From: Morinoia aosen
Lineage: Eukaryota > Arthropoda > Malacostraca > Amphipoda > Talitridae
NCBI GenBank assembly: GCA_030386875.1
Contig: CM059576.1
Coordinates: 14,388,058 to 14,452,057, forward strand
Direction: 5' to 3'
Length of the DNA stretch: 64,000 bases
Below the pieces are notes generated by a model. That model was not told the origin of the DNA. It saw only the letters and a program-made list of their open reading frames with translations, and made no database searches. Both the position numbers and the translations under genes were made by a program. Below are positions 1-11,500 of this stretch, one piece after another; the first letter of the stretch is position 1; each line of letters begins with the position of its first letter.

Positions 1-853
1 TTTAATCATGATGTATGTGTTTTACGTTCACTATGCGATCGAGCGAGTGAGCGAGCGAGTGCGATCGAGCACATGGTGTTAACATGGTGTGGAAATGTGT
101 GAAATTTATTAACTGAATTTGTTTTAATTGCGTTTAATTATTAATTTGCGTTATTAATGTTTATTTGGAATCAGTTCAAATTTTATGCACAGAGTTTTGT
201 TAAGTTGGTGTGCGATATTTTTTTTTTACGTATACTTCTATTTTGCGTTTTATTTGTTTATAAATGCGGTTATGATGTGTTTTGTTTGGTTCTACGAGTC
301 GTTCTTATGTTAATGCGAATTAGCGTAATCTGAATCGACTGTCTGAATAGGGGTTTGAATTTTGCGGTAAGTTTGACAATTATTTACTATGGTAGAACTA
401 TTTAATGTTGGTTATTTTAATTTTCGGATTAGTATTTCATGTTTTTTTTGTATTAATTACGCGATGCAAATTTTACGAATATAGAGAAGGAACAATTGCG
501 TAACAAATTGGTATTGGCGTTGGTTCTATTATACCAGTAATTTTTAAGCATTATGAGAGTTCGTATGTTTTCTTATCTTTTGATGTTGCGTAGTATTTAG
601 TTGAGATGAGTTTTGTTGCAGAAGGGCATTTAACTCTTTTTGCTGCGTTCTTTTTTCTCTTATTAGCTTGATGTTTGCGTTACTATTCGATATTACTCGC
701 TATTTTTGCTTTGCAATTATTTTATTGGTTTTCAGTAATAATGAGTTGTTTGGTTTTGACGTGTTGGTGGGTTATTTTGATCTGGATTTTCTTGATTTTG
801 ATTTTTTGATTGAAGTTTTTGAAAGTTGCGTTCATCCGATGGATGGGGGGAGA
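1..853 (+). other. T-rich non-coding stretch, possibly 3' region of a truncated LTR element
   Basis: There is no convincing gene here. The T-rich plus strand resembles in style the long untranslated 3' region of the gypsy element further right (13992-15456). It ends in a purine-rich run, GGATGGGGGGAGA (841-853), just before a TG dinucleotide, which is what a polypurine tract next to a 3' LTR looks like. The short ORFs are hydrophobic and unlike any family I know. The link to an LTR element is inference. Confidence 0.35.
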
Positions 854-1094
854 TGTGTGTGGTCATGTATGTTCGTATGTGTGTTTCTCAGTACGCTGCC
901 TGTCCTCAATTCCTGTTGTCCTCAATTCGGGTGTCCGCAATGCGCACGCTGAATCAGCAACGTTCTCTTATAAATACTGGTGCGGGCCTTTAATCGCCGC
1001 ATTTCGTCTCTGTTAACCCGCGTTGTCTGCACCAACCACGAAGTGACAGTAAACGACTCAGCTCCACCCTGGTTTATCTACCCTGGCACTTACA
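854..1094 (+). repeat. Candidate 3' LTR of a second LTR retrotransposon
   Basis: The segment starts TGTGTG and ends TTACA, has a TATA-like CTTATAAATACT near 967-978, and follows a G-rich run that could be a polypurine tract. Its layout (TATA box, then about 100 bases of mixed sequence, then CA) is like the proven 173-bp LTR at 5420-5592, though the sequence differs. The partner LTR would lie left of the window, so a direct repeat cannot be shown. No AATAAA is present between the TATA box and the end, which weakens the call. Confidence 0.4.
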
Positions 1095-1274
1095 ATTGCA
1101 TTAGGTACAAATATCATATTAACCCCTTCAGGGCTCTAAAAATAGTTTAGGTTATAAATAAGAAGAAATATACCTCAAGAAAATTGAACGTTGTTGTACT
1201 ACCATTTCATAACTAGTGATAACTTGCAGTTAAAAATCATTAATTGGGTAACTAGTTTAAATACGAATGGACAC

Positions 1275-1460
1275 ATAAATTTTCCATTTGAATTTCTCTT
1301 TTGTCCAGTCCCACAAAAGTGTAAAGGTGTCACTATGAGCAGTACCTCTGCATGGCACGTAATGAACACGCTACCCGTGCATCTCATTTACATATCTGGG
1401 ATTTAGAAACTGATATTACCCATACATGTCGTGAATGTTCCTCTGGAGTAAATATACCCG
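1275..1460 (+). repeat. Left arm of an imperfect inverted repeat
   Basis: The reverse complement of this arm matches 2466-2650 at roughly 80 percent by eye. Shared words include CTAAATCCCAGATATG, CGTGCCATGCAG and CTTTTGTGGGACTG. About 1 kb lies between the arms. The outer ends do not show clear target duplications. It may be the relic of a fold-back DNA transposon or two copies of a dispersed repeat in opposite orientation. Confidence 0.6.
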
Positions 1461-2465
1461 TTGGTTTTTGTTTATTTCATTCATGTTTCTCCTTTGCTTT
1501 TATTTGTAGTAGAAATCTTTGAATTTATTTTAGGAATTATTTTATGGAGTAAAGATATCGTGAAATCACCAAAAAATCCAACAAATTTTGCTTATTATTT
1601 GGGTATTGATATATGGAATGCATTATTTATTTTAATCGGCCAATATTTAACACTATTTCCATGTCTTCCAAAAAAATCCAATTCGTACGTTCCACACGAA
1701 TTCGTCTATTCCTTCATTCGTCTATTTGTCTATTCCTCAACTACAAAAAATGGAAGAGCCACAGATGAATTTTAAGAACAGTTGTTTGGAAAGCCTTATT
1801 TTGATGACAAATTCATGAAATTACGAAGACAGTTTACTCTTTGGTCTTATAAGTTCAAATTTATTTCCTTCAAATAAAAAATCTATCAATTCGTGCTCGT
1901 CATGCCGGAATTGCTGAATTAATTTTCCAGCCGTCATTTGACATTCATATTCATTAAACCTTGCAGTTGAGCGTCTGCTCGGTGGGCTGCCAGTGATGTC
2001 GATGCCGCTTACATAGTATTGATCATAGGCTCGTGATATTTCAGTTAGTGTTTCTTTTAATATTACCAAGTTTATTTCTGGGCAGGAATAAACGATTATA
2101 TGAATGTTGATGCTTGTTTATTTCAAAAACGAGTAATAACAATTTTGGTTTCTTCAAGTACTATTGATGTTCGTACTAATTATGTTCATACTAATATTAT
2201 AGATCTACATAATAGTAAAATGAATGTAAATTTTGTTGTGTTTATATCAAATAGATGACTCATTATGTGACATGGCAATTATTTTTGTCTGATGAACAAA
2301 TAACTAATTTAATTGCTTAAATTATCAAAGTCAGGAACACACTTCATATATACAATCATTTCTATCTAACATTTAGAAAGTTCGATTCCCAATCTAGCTA
2401 AAGCATTGTTTGAGCCGTCATAAAACACAAGTAAAACTTAAGTGATGTATACAGCAAAAGATCAG

Positions 2466-2650
2466 GTAATTTGCTCCTATAGAACATTCAAGACATGTGG
2501 GTGGTATCTGGAGCTAAATCCCAGATATGTTACTAAAATGCGCATGTAGTGTATTCATTCCGTGCCATGCAGCGGTACTGCTCATAATGACACCTTTGCA
2601 CTTTTGTGGGACTGAAAAAATTAGGAATTCTAATGCAAAATTTAAACTTA
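2466..2650 (-). repeat. Right arm of an imperfect inverted repeat
   Basis: Inverted partner of 1275-1460. The similarity covers the whole arm with scattered substitutions and small indels, so the pair is old. The 1-kb centre has no recognisable transposase. Confidence 0.6.
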
Positions 2651-4560
2651 AACCCTGCGAAAAAAGTGTCATGTCTGTGATCACATATGTTAGTTACCCC
2701 AAAAAAGTTCGCAGAATCGAGCTCATCTGTATTTCACCTAACAATGCAGTTTGACAATTCATCTTGTGTACTTGAAGGTTTTGAAATCTCGTATGAGATT
2801 TTTACCTGAACATTTAAGGTGCTAGGCACACATCGAGCAGAATGATCGAGAAGAATGTCCAGCATCATATCATCTATGATATGGCGATTTTTTAGGTTAG
2901 AGTAGGATATTTCTGGGTAGCGTAGGTTCGGTAATGTTGACGGAATATATTTTAAGGGTCCACCTAGTTTAACGATGACATTGTCCGAAGAATTTCCACG
3001 TTTCCTGCTAGCATATATTACGAGGGTTGCCAGTGCGCAATTTAATAGTGACATCGATATTTGATTCAGGATGTCGTAATTCAGGATGTCAATTCCACAG
3101 GTGAGCGGAAAAATAAAGGACTGAATTAAATATACTTGTGTGCCTTCGCAGCAATTTAGGAAACTTATATTTTCAAACAGCGATAGAAAATTTATACTTT
3201 TGAATCTCGATAGAACCATTGCACAAGCTCTCTCCTTTTCCCGGAAATGCTCCCCTACGTACTTAAGGTATTTAAACTTGGAGATCAGAGCAGAGGCCGC
3301 CAGTTATTTGAGAACTTCACTAAGGTACTGTGTGGAGAATCCAGAGAGATAAATGTAAGTAACCAGTGCTAAATATTATGTGAAATAGGTTTCGTTGTTC
3401 CATTGTGTCTAGAAATGTATTCTGTATTGGGTCTCTAGCTAGTGAGAGACAGTGGATCCTTAGATCCGAGGAAAGCTGGAAGGCCTCAAGTAATAGTGTG
3501 CTGTAATTTATGCTGCCAGAGTTTTGTATTGTTGCTCCCACAACTCCACTTACACGAGTGATTCTTCATTCATGTTGTCAATTTTATATAACTGTCTTGC
3601 TAACTGTTTTATACACTGTTCTAATTGTCAAGTTGGAGTTGATCTGTGTTGGACAGTGTTGTGAGTCTCTCTTGCTAACACTCATTCATCTTTGTTTGAT
3701 TAAATTGTTGAGCCTTATTTGATCTGTGCTTGTCAGTGCTATTCAACTAATTTGCTAGAGTTTACAGCTGGACTCTTGGTGCTCAGTTGTTAATTTGCTC
3801 TATGCACGCTGTGCTGTATAGATTCTTGCTGTCATTCCCAGTTGATTTCGATGGATTTAAGCTGTTGTTTGTGGACTCTAGAGCTATATAATTCCTCACT
3901 GGACTTGCCATGTGGAAATATTTGAAGCTGAATACCAGTCTGAGGCGTGTGATCTGTTTGCATATTTTTGATTTTGGTGATTTGACTTGACTGTGGGATA
4001 TGTTAGATCACCTAGCTGATTATGCGTGTCCTAAAAGACTGTGTTCATTTCCTTTAGGTAATTGATTTACCTGTACTGATGTGTCTAAATATGCCCCCTT
4101 GTTCACATACTGACCACCTCTGTATATGTATGCGTTATAACTGTGTCCAAGTGGTGCTGCTGAGTTACTAGACCTTTGTGACTGGTCATGTTGAGTCAGA
4201 GACAACTCAAGTTACCGAGCATTGCTTATGTAGGAATAGCCGTGTAACTTCAATTCAGCGTCTACGTAGTTGGACATCAGTGTGTAGAGTACTACCTGAC
4301 CTTAGTATTTTATAAGTGTTTCATTAGGTTGACTGCTTATATCTGAGTGTGCCATTGGGATGCACACACGAAAATTGTACTAAGGCTCGCCTATAATTTG
4401 TGTTGGCTGAGCCGCTGAGGTGGTACCCGTGTTCACTTGAGATAGGTTTGTTTGTGCCAATGATGCACTACTGCCCAGACTTTTGCGTCCTTATTTTCTG
4501 ATTTGCGCTCTGCATCACCTTTAAATTTGTAACCTCTAAAAATGTATATTTTTGTATTAT
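2651..4560. other. Gene-free stretch
   Basis: I see no gene, RNA gene or clear mobile element in these 1.9 kb. The ORFs are short and overlap on opposite strands, as expected by chance in AT-rich DNA. Confidence 0.5.
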
Positions 4561-4729
4561 ATTTGTGCTAACTAGACTTTTCTCTTTCAGGAAAATGTAT
4601 GTACCACAATAAATGGCTGCTTAAGACAAGTTTCACATCATCCGTAGATTTCTTTGAACCTTCCCCACGTCTTAATGTCAAGGCTGCCACAGTGTACGAT
4701 ATAGCATCGCAGAATAATGTACCACGAAC

Positions 4730-5090
4730 AGAATGGTACAATCTTAATGGGTACAATGATACTGGGCCCAATGACATTGGGTACAATATCCAATATAGTT
4801 TAGGGTATAATATTCTGGTCTGTGCATTGTAGGGTACAATCCCTTTAGATACTAAACTATTGGGATCAGTCTTAATGTGTGCATTCCTTGTAATGGGTAG
4901 CATTCCAATGGGTACAATCCTATTCGGTGTAGTGATGAAGAGTATAATTTAAATAAGTTGACTGGAAAATTATTCGAATTGAACGTACAACAGAATACAA
5001 GTATTCTAATGGAAGGTACAATACAATCCAATTATTCTAGTGTTAGGTACAAATAAATCTAACTAATGGTTGGCACAATGGAATCCTACT
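4730..5090 (+). repeat. Degenerate GGTACAAT-rich repeat
   Basis: The words GGGTACAAT, GGTACAATAC and close variants recur every few tens of bases (for example in GGGTACAATGATACTGGG, GGGTACAATATCC and GGGTACAATCC). The spacing is irregular, so this is a decayed short-period array rather than a clean minisatellite. It runs up to the 19-bp array that begins near 5132. Confidence 0.45.
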
Positions 5091-5131
5091 AATCATATCT
5101 CGACACAAGTTTGCTTTAACATACGAATTTT

Positions 5132-5419
5132 TGAAACATTTTGAGTAAGATGAAACATTTTGAAAAGGACGAAACATTTTGAAAAGGCGGAAAACATTTT
5201 GAAAAGGACGAAACATTTTGAAAACGACGAAACATTTTGAAAAGGACGAAACATTTTGAAAAGGCGGAAAACATTTTGAAAAGGACGGAACATTTTGAAA
5301 AGGACGAAACATTTTGAAAAGGACGAAACATTTTGAAAAGGACTAAACATTTTGAAAAGGACGAAACATTTTGAAAAGGACGAAACATTTTGAAAAGGAC
5401 GAAACATTTTGAAAAGGAC
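5132..5419 (+). repeat. 19-bp tandem array, left part
   Basis: About 15 head-to-tail copies of a 19-base unit, GACGAAACATTTTGAAAAG, with a few substitutions (GAAAAC, GGCGGAA, GACTAAAC). The array is cut at 5419 by the gypsy element and continues after it at 15630. Because 19 is not a multiple of three and the unit has no stop on the minus strand, all three minus frames stay open and encode a repeating 19-residue peptide. These ORFs are a by-product of the repeat, not genes. Confidence 0.95.
5416..5419 (+). repeat. Target-site duplication, left copy (GGAC)
   Basis: GGAC stands directly before the 5' LTR and again directly after the 3' LTR (15630-15633). A 4-base duplication fits Ty3/gypsy integration. 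The target was one unit of the 19-bp array. Confidence 0.9.
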
Positions 5420-5592
5420 TGTGCGGCCATCTCCGCACATGTCTGTATTCCGCGTCGTTCTGTATCTGTACGACACTTATATAAAGGCTGCTAATGTCGA
5501 AGCCAGTTGCTCAATCTACCGATTCCCATCCTGCTGTCAACATCTAGTGGAATAAACTCGCCAAGCTCCCCCAGTGTTTCTCTGCCCGCACA
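5420..5592 (+). repeat. 5' LTR, 173 bp
   Basis: Short LTR with TATATAAA at 5478-5485 and AATAAA at 5551-5556, so promoter and polyadenylation signal are both present. It starts with a small inverted repeat, TGTGCGG-CCATCT-CCGCACA (5420-5439), and ends in CCGCACA again. Identical to 15457-15629 as far as I can compare. Confidence 0.96.
5478..5485 (+). promoter_or_regulatory. TATA box of the 5' LTR
   Basis: TATATAAA lies 58 bases into the LTR and 66 bases before the AATAAA. Transcription would be expected to start about 25-30 bases downstream, giving a short R region. The same motif is at 15515-15522 in the 3' LTR. Confidence 0.75.
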
Positions 5593-5615
5593 TTAAGTGG
5601 TGGCACAGCATGTGG
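5593..5615 (+). other. Probable primer-binding-site region
   Basis: Directly after the 5' LTR the sequence is TTAAGTGGTGGCACAGCATG. A primer-binding site normally begins with TGG, the complement of a tRNA CCA end, a few bases after the LTR; TGGTGGCACAGC fits that position. I cannot assign the tRNA from memory. Confidence 0.5.
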
Positions 5616-7068
5616 TGAACTCAACCCACATTCGTGAACTCATAAGTGTTACAGTGGATTTCAAGTGTTCTGTGTTAACATCTTTCGAACAGTATAACAT
5701 CCAAATGTGTTCCAGCGAAAACAACCAGCTCTGGCAACCTGAAGAAACGGTCATCGTCTTTGGAATCATCGTCGCTAAAGAATTGTTGGCGGAAGCTTAC
5801 TGTAGATTTACAGTATTTCTTAACTTATACTCACCACTGCGTACGAAAATTTTGGTCTACGAGTGTGAAAACGACACTATTGAACTCGTGTTTCAAGTCA
5901 AAATTGCAGCGTTCCCAGCACATTGAGTGAATTTTACATCTACAAGAAGTGAATTCAAATCTACAAGTACTAAGAACAATTTGTTTTGTGTGAAATAAAT
6001 TACTACGATTGCACCAGGACAGTAGCAGTGACTGTAGCAGTGAGGAGACACGAACTTTCATTTTTAAAGTGTAATATCTTCAACGTGGTGCACAGCATAA
6101 CGCAGTATAATCTTGCTGTACCAGCCGACAACGTTGCCTACAGCATCACAGCGTCCCATCATTGCCTGCAAGAGACGTGATCAGCTGTCTTCAGTTTTTT
6201 ACACAGTTAAGTCTTTTGTGGAAATTTTTTTTTTCTCTTTGTTTTGTGCTATCTCGCTCTGTCCCGAGCAGCTAGTCTTCTTTGTTGCACTTATTGCCGT
6301 GGTTTTTTTTTATACCACGCCCGCTCCCTGTACAGCTGAAAGCGCTGAGTCGCACCTTGCACTCAAAATCAGTTGCATTCTAAGAGTTGTGAGAGAGACA
6401 CGTTGTCTGGACGTAGCTGTTGAATCTGGAACGTAGCTGTTTACCAGTCTTTCACTTCAATTGCAACGTACGTGTCAAATTTTAATTGCCATTTGAATAG
6501 GAGTGTTAGTAGAAGTGTGTGATTCACCTCGATTTCAATTTTTGAAGCTTTCATGTGATAGTATTTCACGTTCTTTGCTGTGGAGGAGAAAATTTTTTTT
6601 GTTAACGCCTTGTCGTAAGCCTCGGCATACACGAGCACTCTGCACGTTTTATTAAGAAATCACAAGGATTTGCACTGATTGTGGTGTTTGAAAGTGCCAC
6701 TATTTACTGAATTTAATTGGAAGTATTGGTTACGTAATTTTATTAGCGTTATTGATGACTAGAGATTAACGCTAGTTCATTTTCTATGTTGTTGGTACGT
6801 ATTAGAAGCTACTATATTCCTAGTTACTATTTGTGATTATTAATTCAAGAGGGATTATTAATTTTTTGTGGTTCTTCAAGGTGGTGTTTCATTAATTTTT
6901 GGGTGTTGTAAATGCATTTACGGTGTTTATTATCATTTTAACTGTTTTTAGGGTGTTTATTATCATTCTCGGTGTACGATATTAATTTTTAAATGATTTT
7001 TAACTGATTTTGGTAGTGCATTGTTAATTTTTAGTAGTAACAGGTGATTTTTCGAGGAAAAACGACCC
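5616..7068 (+). other. Long untranslated leader of the gypsy element
   Basis: About 1.45 kb between the primer-binding region and gag with only short ORFs. A splice-donor-like CAG|GTGATT sits at 7041-7046, just before the gag ATG. Use of this donor with the acceptor at 13570-13571 would produce a subgenomic RNA that starts with ORF3. That splice is an inference from motifs. Confidence 0.6.
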
Positions 7069-8541
7069 ATGTCGGATTTCTCTGATTCCTTGGACAGTGA
7101 GGACGAAGTAGTACGAACTAAACCTACTGTAACTAAATACGGACGAGTGAGTAACCCAGTAGTTAGCAAGATGACGACTCCTAACACAGCAGCTCCTAAC
7201 ACAGCAGGGCCTAATGCTAGTGCTGGACCTAGTAATGTTGACACGACACAACTTGCACGTGACATCGCTGCAAATCTCAATGTTCCTTCTGTCGGTACAA
7301 TAATGACTAATGCCGAGCTTCCAACTTTTCGTGGAAGACGCCGTTTGCATGATGGGGAGTTCCTAGAGAATAAGACATTTTCGACACATATTCAAAATCT
7401 TAAGGCCTATATGAGCCTGTTGCCGGATGCTACTAGTGATGATCGTAAGAAGGAATTTTTGGTACGATCTGCAAACAAGAACATCGGCGATTTCAATAGT
7501 GTAGTAACTAAGTTAGTAAATACCGATTTACATTATTCCTTCGATCAGGTCGTTCAGATACTAGAGGACATTTACGTCTCGAAAGGAGAGAAGAGTATCC
7601 ATGCATTAGCTTGCGATCTAAATGAGTTGAAGTTAGTTAAAAACAATGCACTTGCTGCTCAGATCGTGAACGCATTTTCAAAAATAAGGAAGCTAACAGA
7701 GAGTATTCTTAGTTCAAACTCACTCGGGTGGCAGCGCCACGCTTATTTCCAGAACTGCACCACGCAGGCTGAGTTAAAGAAATTCGTAGGCGACAGCATG
7801 TCGTACAGTCTGGCGTTGGGGGTTCTAGGTCCTTTATTTGATGAGACGTTCGCTAGAAAAATTTTTGAAACACAATTTTCGACTGCAGAGGAGCTGTTAG
7901 CCAAGTTAATTTCCGCGGTGCGAAGCCAGAGCGAGTCTAAGAAAATACTAGCGCAAAAGTATCCTGTCAGACAGGAGAGCGAGAGTTACGTAGGTGAAGT
8001 AACTAGTGAATTCGAGGAAGTTTTGGAGGAGCCAGATCAATTCCAAGAGAACGAAGTGTACTACGGAAGTATAGGAAATTACCGTAGGAATTTCCGATCA
8101 GGGGCCCGTAGGATTGTACCTAGGCCCTGGCTCACACGGAATCCTCGCTCAAGAGGTAGAGAGTTTAACAGTTATGTAGGAGATAGAGGAAATGGATACC
8201 TAGAGTGTAATATGATGAAATCAGATAGTAATAGTTCTGGTTCTGTACAATTCGCAGGAAATTCAGGAAATTTAGGAGGAAATTCAGGAACGAAAAAACC
8301 AGGATTCCCGTACTGTAGCAGTTGTTCGACAGTAGGGCACTTCGAGTGCAGATCTCAAAGAGGATCTCAAATGCCGAGGGGATGTTTTGCCTGTGGTGGA
8401 ACTCATGTAGTAAAAAATTGTAGAGCGAGCGGTTCGGAAGTCCGTAACTATAGGGCGTATTTACGCAGTAGGGGTAGCACGAACCGTGGGCAAAGTGAAG
8501 CTCATTGGGCGGAGTCCAAGTCAAGCGATTTTTTAAACTAG
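7069..8541 (+). CDS. gag: Gag polyprotein of the gypsy element
   Basis: A 490-residue protein with an acidic N-terminus, a central region that should form the capsid, an Arg/Gly-rich stretch near residues 345-380, and two cysteine-histidine clusters at the C-end. The first starts at C416 (C-x2-C-x4-H-x2-C) and the second at C439 (C-x2-C-x3-H-x4-C). Both are close to, but not identical with, the classical retroviral zinc knuckle, so RNA binding is likely but the spacing is odd. Its job is to package the element RNA into particles. The ATG at 7069 is the first in a long open frame. The frame ends with TAG at 8539-8541 right after a double slippery sequence (8529-8538), which lets a share of ribosomes move to the pol frame. 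No part is broken. Confidence 0.9.
   Translation: MSDFSDSLDSEDEVVRTKPTVTKYGRVSNPVVSKMTTPNTAAPNTAGPNASAGPSNVDTTQLARDIAANLNVPSVGTIMTNAELPTFRGRRRLHDGEFLENKTFSTHIQNLKAYMSLLPDATSDDRKKEFLVRSANKNIGDFNSVVTKLVNTDLHYSFDQVVQILEDIYVSKGEKSIHALACDLNELKLVKNNALAAQIVNAFSKIRKLTESILSSNSLGWQRHAYFQNCTTQAELKKFVGDSMSYSLALGVLGPLFDETFARKIFETQFSTAEELLAKLISAVRSQSESKKILAQKYPVRQESESYVGEVTSEFEEVLEEPDQFQENEVYYGSIGNYRRNFRSGARRIVPRPWLTRNPRSRGREFNSYVGDRGNGYLECNMMKSDSNSSGSVQFAGNSGNLGGNSGTKKPGFPYCSSCSTVGHFECRSQRGSQMPRGCFACGGTHVVKNCRASGSEVRNYRAYLRSRGSTNRGQSEAHWAESKSSDFLN
8529..8538 (+). promoter_or_regulatory. -1 frameshift site with two overlapping slippery heptamers
   Basis: In the gag frame the last codons are GAT TTT TTA AAC TAG. 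This gives T-TTT-TTA (8529-8535) and, three bases on, T-TTA-AAC (8532-8538), both matching the X-XXY-YYZ rule for -1 slippage. Pol lies in exactly the -1 frame. The stop codon TAG follows the second heptamer directly. A downstream structure was not evaluated. Confidence 0.85.
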
Positions 8542-11500
8542 GTGAAGGTAGTAAGGGGGAGTTGAAACAGATTGAGCCCGAGGTATTTAACGGTACTAAC
8601 CTCGTAAAACTAGAGACCGTGGCAAAGGTTCCAGATGCAACCGAGATAACCAAGTCGTATGTTGACCCCTTATTTCAATGTAAAAATCGATATCAATTGT
8701 TGCAAGAAAAAGAGCTTGAGAATGATCATTATCAAGACAAGACTATGGAATCATATTTTTCGGTATCCGTTGTAAAAAATGGTAACAAAAATGATGCTGG
8801 TTTAATATCATTCAAGGATTCCAACAAACCGACCATTATTCTCAAAAATGATGACCAGTATTTAAGCGCTTTGCTCGACAGCGGCTCAGACAAGTGTCTT
8901 CTGAGTTTCAGACAGTTTAAAAATCTAAGTGAGGAAGTAAAGCCGAGTAAATTAAGAGTGAAAGGCGTGAACGGAAAAAGTGACGTCACTGGTGAGGTGG
9001 AGTTAGCTATTAAAATCCCCGGCACTAGTAGAGTAATTAAAACAAGCGCACTCATCATCAAGGAGGCGAAATTCAAATATGACCTGATACTAGGTCGAGA
9101 CGTATTAACAAATGCAATAATTAACTTTAAGGACAAAGAACTTCTTTGGAATGATATTTCAATTCCTTTTCAAGATTTAAATATGGAACCATTGTTAAGT
9201 AGAGAAGTAGTAATGAGAAAGATAGTTAACAGCGACTGTCTGTTGTCTGAGATTGCTGTTGCGAGGAAGAGCAACAGGAGGTTAAAAATTGATGACTGCA
9301 GCAGGAAAAATGATGACGGCGGCAGAAACAATGCTGACTGCAGGAGAAAAAATGCTGACTGCGAGACAATGAGAGCTGCGGTAGCTCAGGCACAGACAAT
9401 GAGTACGAAGCAATTAATCGTTCATTGCAATCAGGCTGAAGTGCCTGGGAATTCACTTAATGTCATTTATGGCTTCCTTAAGAAACCAATTGTAGGAGAA
9501 TACGTCATTCAGAAAAGATGTCTTGATAATGGTGCTCTTATAGCTGACTCAATTGTTCAAATAAATGAAGACGGTGTGGTACCGATTATGGTTTTGAATC
9601 CAAGTGATGAAACAGTGTATCTCTCTGAGAATTCTATGCTATGTCATGCGGAATTAATAGGAGCTAATGAGATTGAGAGCGAAGTATTTTTAACAAATGT
9701 GGAAAAAGCGCTCAGAGATGCTAGTGATGTTGAAGTAAATGCTGTCGCGGGGTCGGGTACGACTAAGGTTGTTTCGTCAGGTGGTGGAATTAATGCCATA
9801 GTCGATAGTAAACTTGAGTTGGATGCTGATACTCGTGGCAGAGGAGAAATTCTTGCTGATGACAAGAAGTTAGATGTTAATGCAGAAGTAAATGTAAATT
9901 TATTAAGTGGAGAAAGTGGAGAAAAGGGGTTACGACGTGAGTTAACAGTAAATGATATTTCATGTACGGAAGAAGACATTCAATTACCTTTAGTTAATTT
10001 GTTAAATAAATTTAGAGATGTGGTGACTTTAGAAAACGAACAAATAGGAGTAACGAATATTTTGAAGCATCATATTCAGTTGAAGACTGATGCGCCTGTG
10101 TTAAATTTAGCTCCCTACCGCATACCTCATAAGTACCAAGAAGAGGTAATGAGAATAACCAACGATATGCTCGATCAGGGAATAATAGAGGAGTCGTCCT
10201 CTGACTTCAATTTCCCTGTCATTGTAGTTAAAAAGAAATCGGGAGATTTACGGCCCGTTATCGATTTCCGTGCTTTGAACAAAGTTTTAATTAAACATTC
10301 ATACCCGATTCCCAGAATTGACGATATCCTAGCAACATTAGGTGGAAACACGTGGTTCTCTAACCTTGATTTGCGCAGTGCATTCCATCAAATTGAATTG
10401 GAAAAAGAAAGTAGGAAGTATACTGCTTTTAGCGTCAATTACCGTAAGTACCAGTTCTGTAGGGTACCGTTCGGACTCTCAACGAGTCCGGGAATATTTC
10501 AAAAACTCATGATATCAGCGCTCTCACCCATTTTGGGAAAGCTCGCGTTTGTATTCCTCGATGATATCTTGGTATTTTCTAAAAATAAAACTCAACATTT
10601 AACTGATATAGAAATGGTGCTTAAATTGCTGCGAGACGGTAAATTATCCTTAAAGCTTGAGAAATGCCATTTCTTTAAAAAAGAACTCGAGTATCTGGGC
10701 CATATCATTGCCGCAGATGGAATTAAATGTAAATATTCAAAAAAATTGCAAGAATGCCGAGCGCCAACCAATGTTAAAGAATTACAACAGTTTTTAGGTT
10801 TGGCGAATTATTTTCGCAGCTTCCTACCAAATTTCGCTGAAGTAGCAAGTCCCTTGTACAATCTTTTGAGAAAAAATGTGGTTTACACTTGGACTAACGA
10901 ATGTCAAAAGAGTTTTGAGTTTCTGAAATCGTTATTGACTTCTGACACAGTTCTGAGACATCCCGACTATAACAAGGACTTTCATGTGTTTACTGATGCT
11001 TCCAACTCAGGAATAGGGGCTGTATTAATGCAAGCGGATGATTCAAGCGACAAAATTCTAAGACCCATAGCTTATTATAGCAAAAATTTAAACTCCAGCC
11101 AGCGTAGGTACTCGACTACCAAAAAAGAATTCTACGCGATACACGCTGCCTTAAAGCATTTTAAATACTTAATTACAGGATATACGGTTCGCGTCTACAC
11201 CGACCACCGTCCTCTTGCACCATTGTTTAATAAAAAATTACCTGAGGACACTAACATGGCTCGTTGGTGCATAGATGTAAATTCCCTTGACCCGGTGGTA
11301 AAATATCTGCCTGGTAAGGAGAACGTTGTTGCAGACTATTTAAGCAGATTACCTGTTAATAACGAGAAATTAAATCTTAAAGAACTAAACTCTTGTGATG
11401 ATTTGGAAGTCGCATTTGAATCAGAAGTTTGTGTTGTGGAGACTCGAGCACGACACAAACGAACGACAAGAAGCGAGGTAGTTGACCTGCCCTCGACTCG

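Noticed and set aside
5132-5419. CRISPR array
   Set aside because: The units are directly adjacent without spacers and the genome is eukaryotic.
5043-5476. Minus-strand ORFs of 89-127 residues
   Set aside because: Same cause: the left part of the 19-bp array.
8165-9979. Minus-strand ORFs under gag and pol
   Set aside because: Shadows of the plus-strand polyprotein genes; no homology visible.
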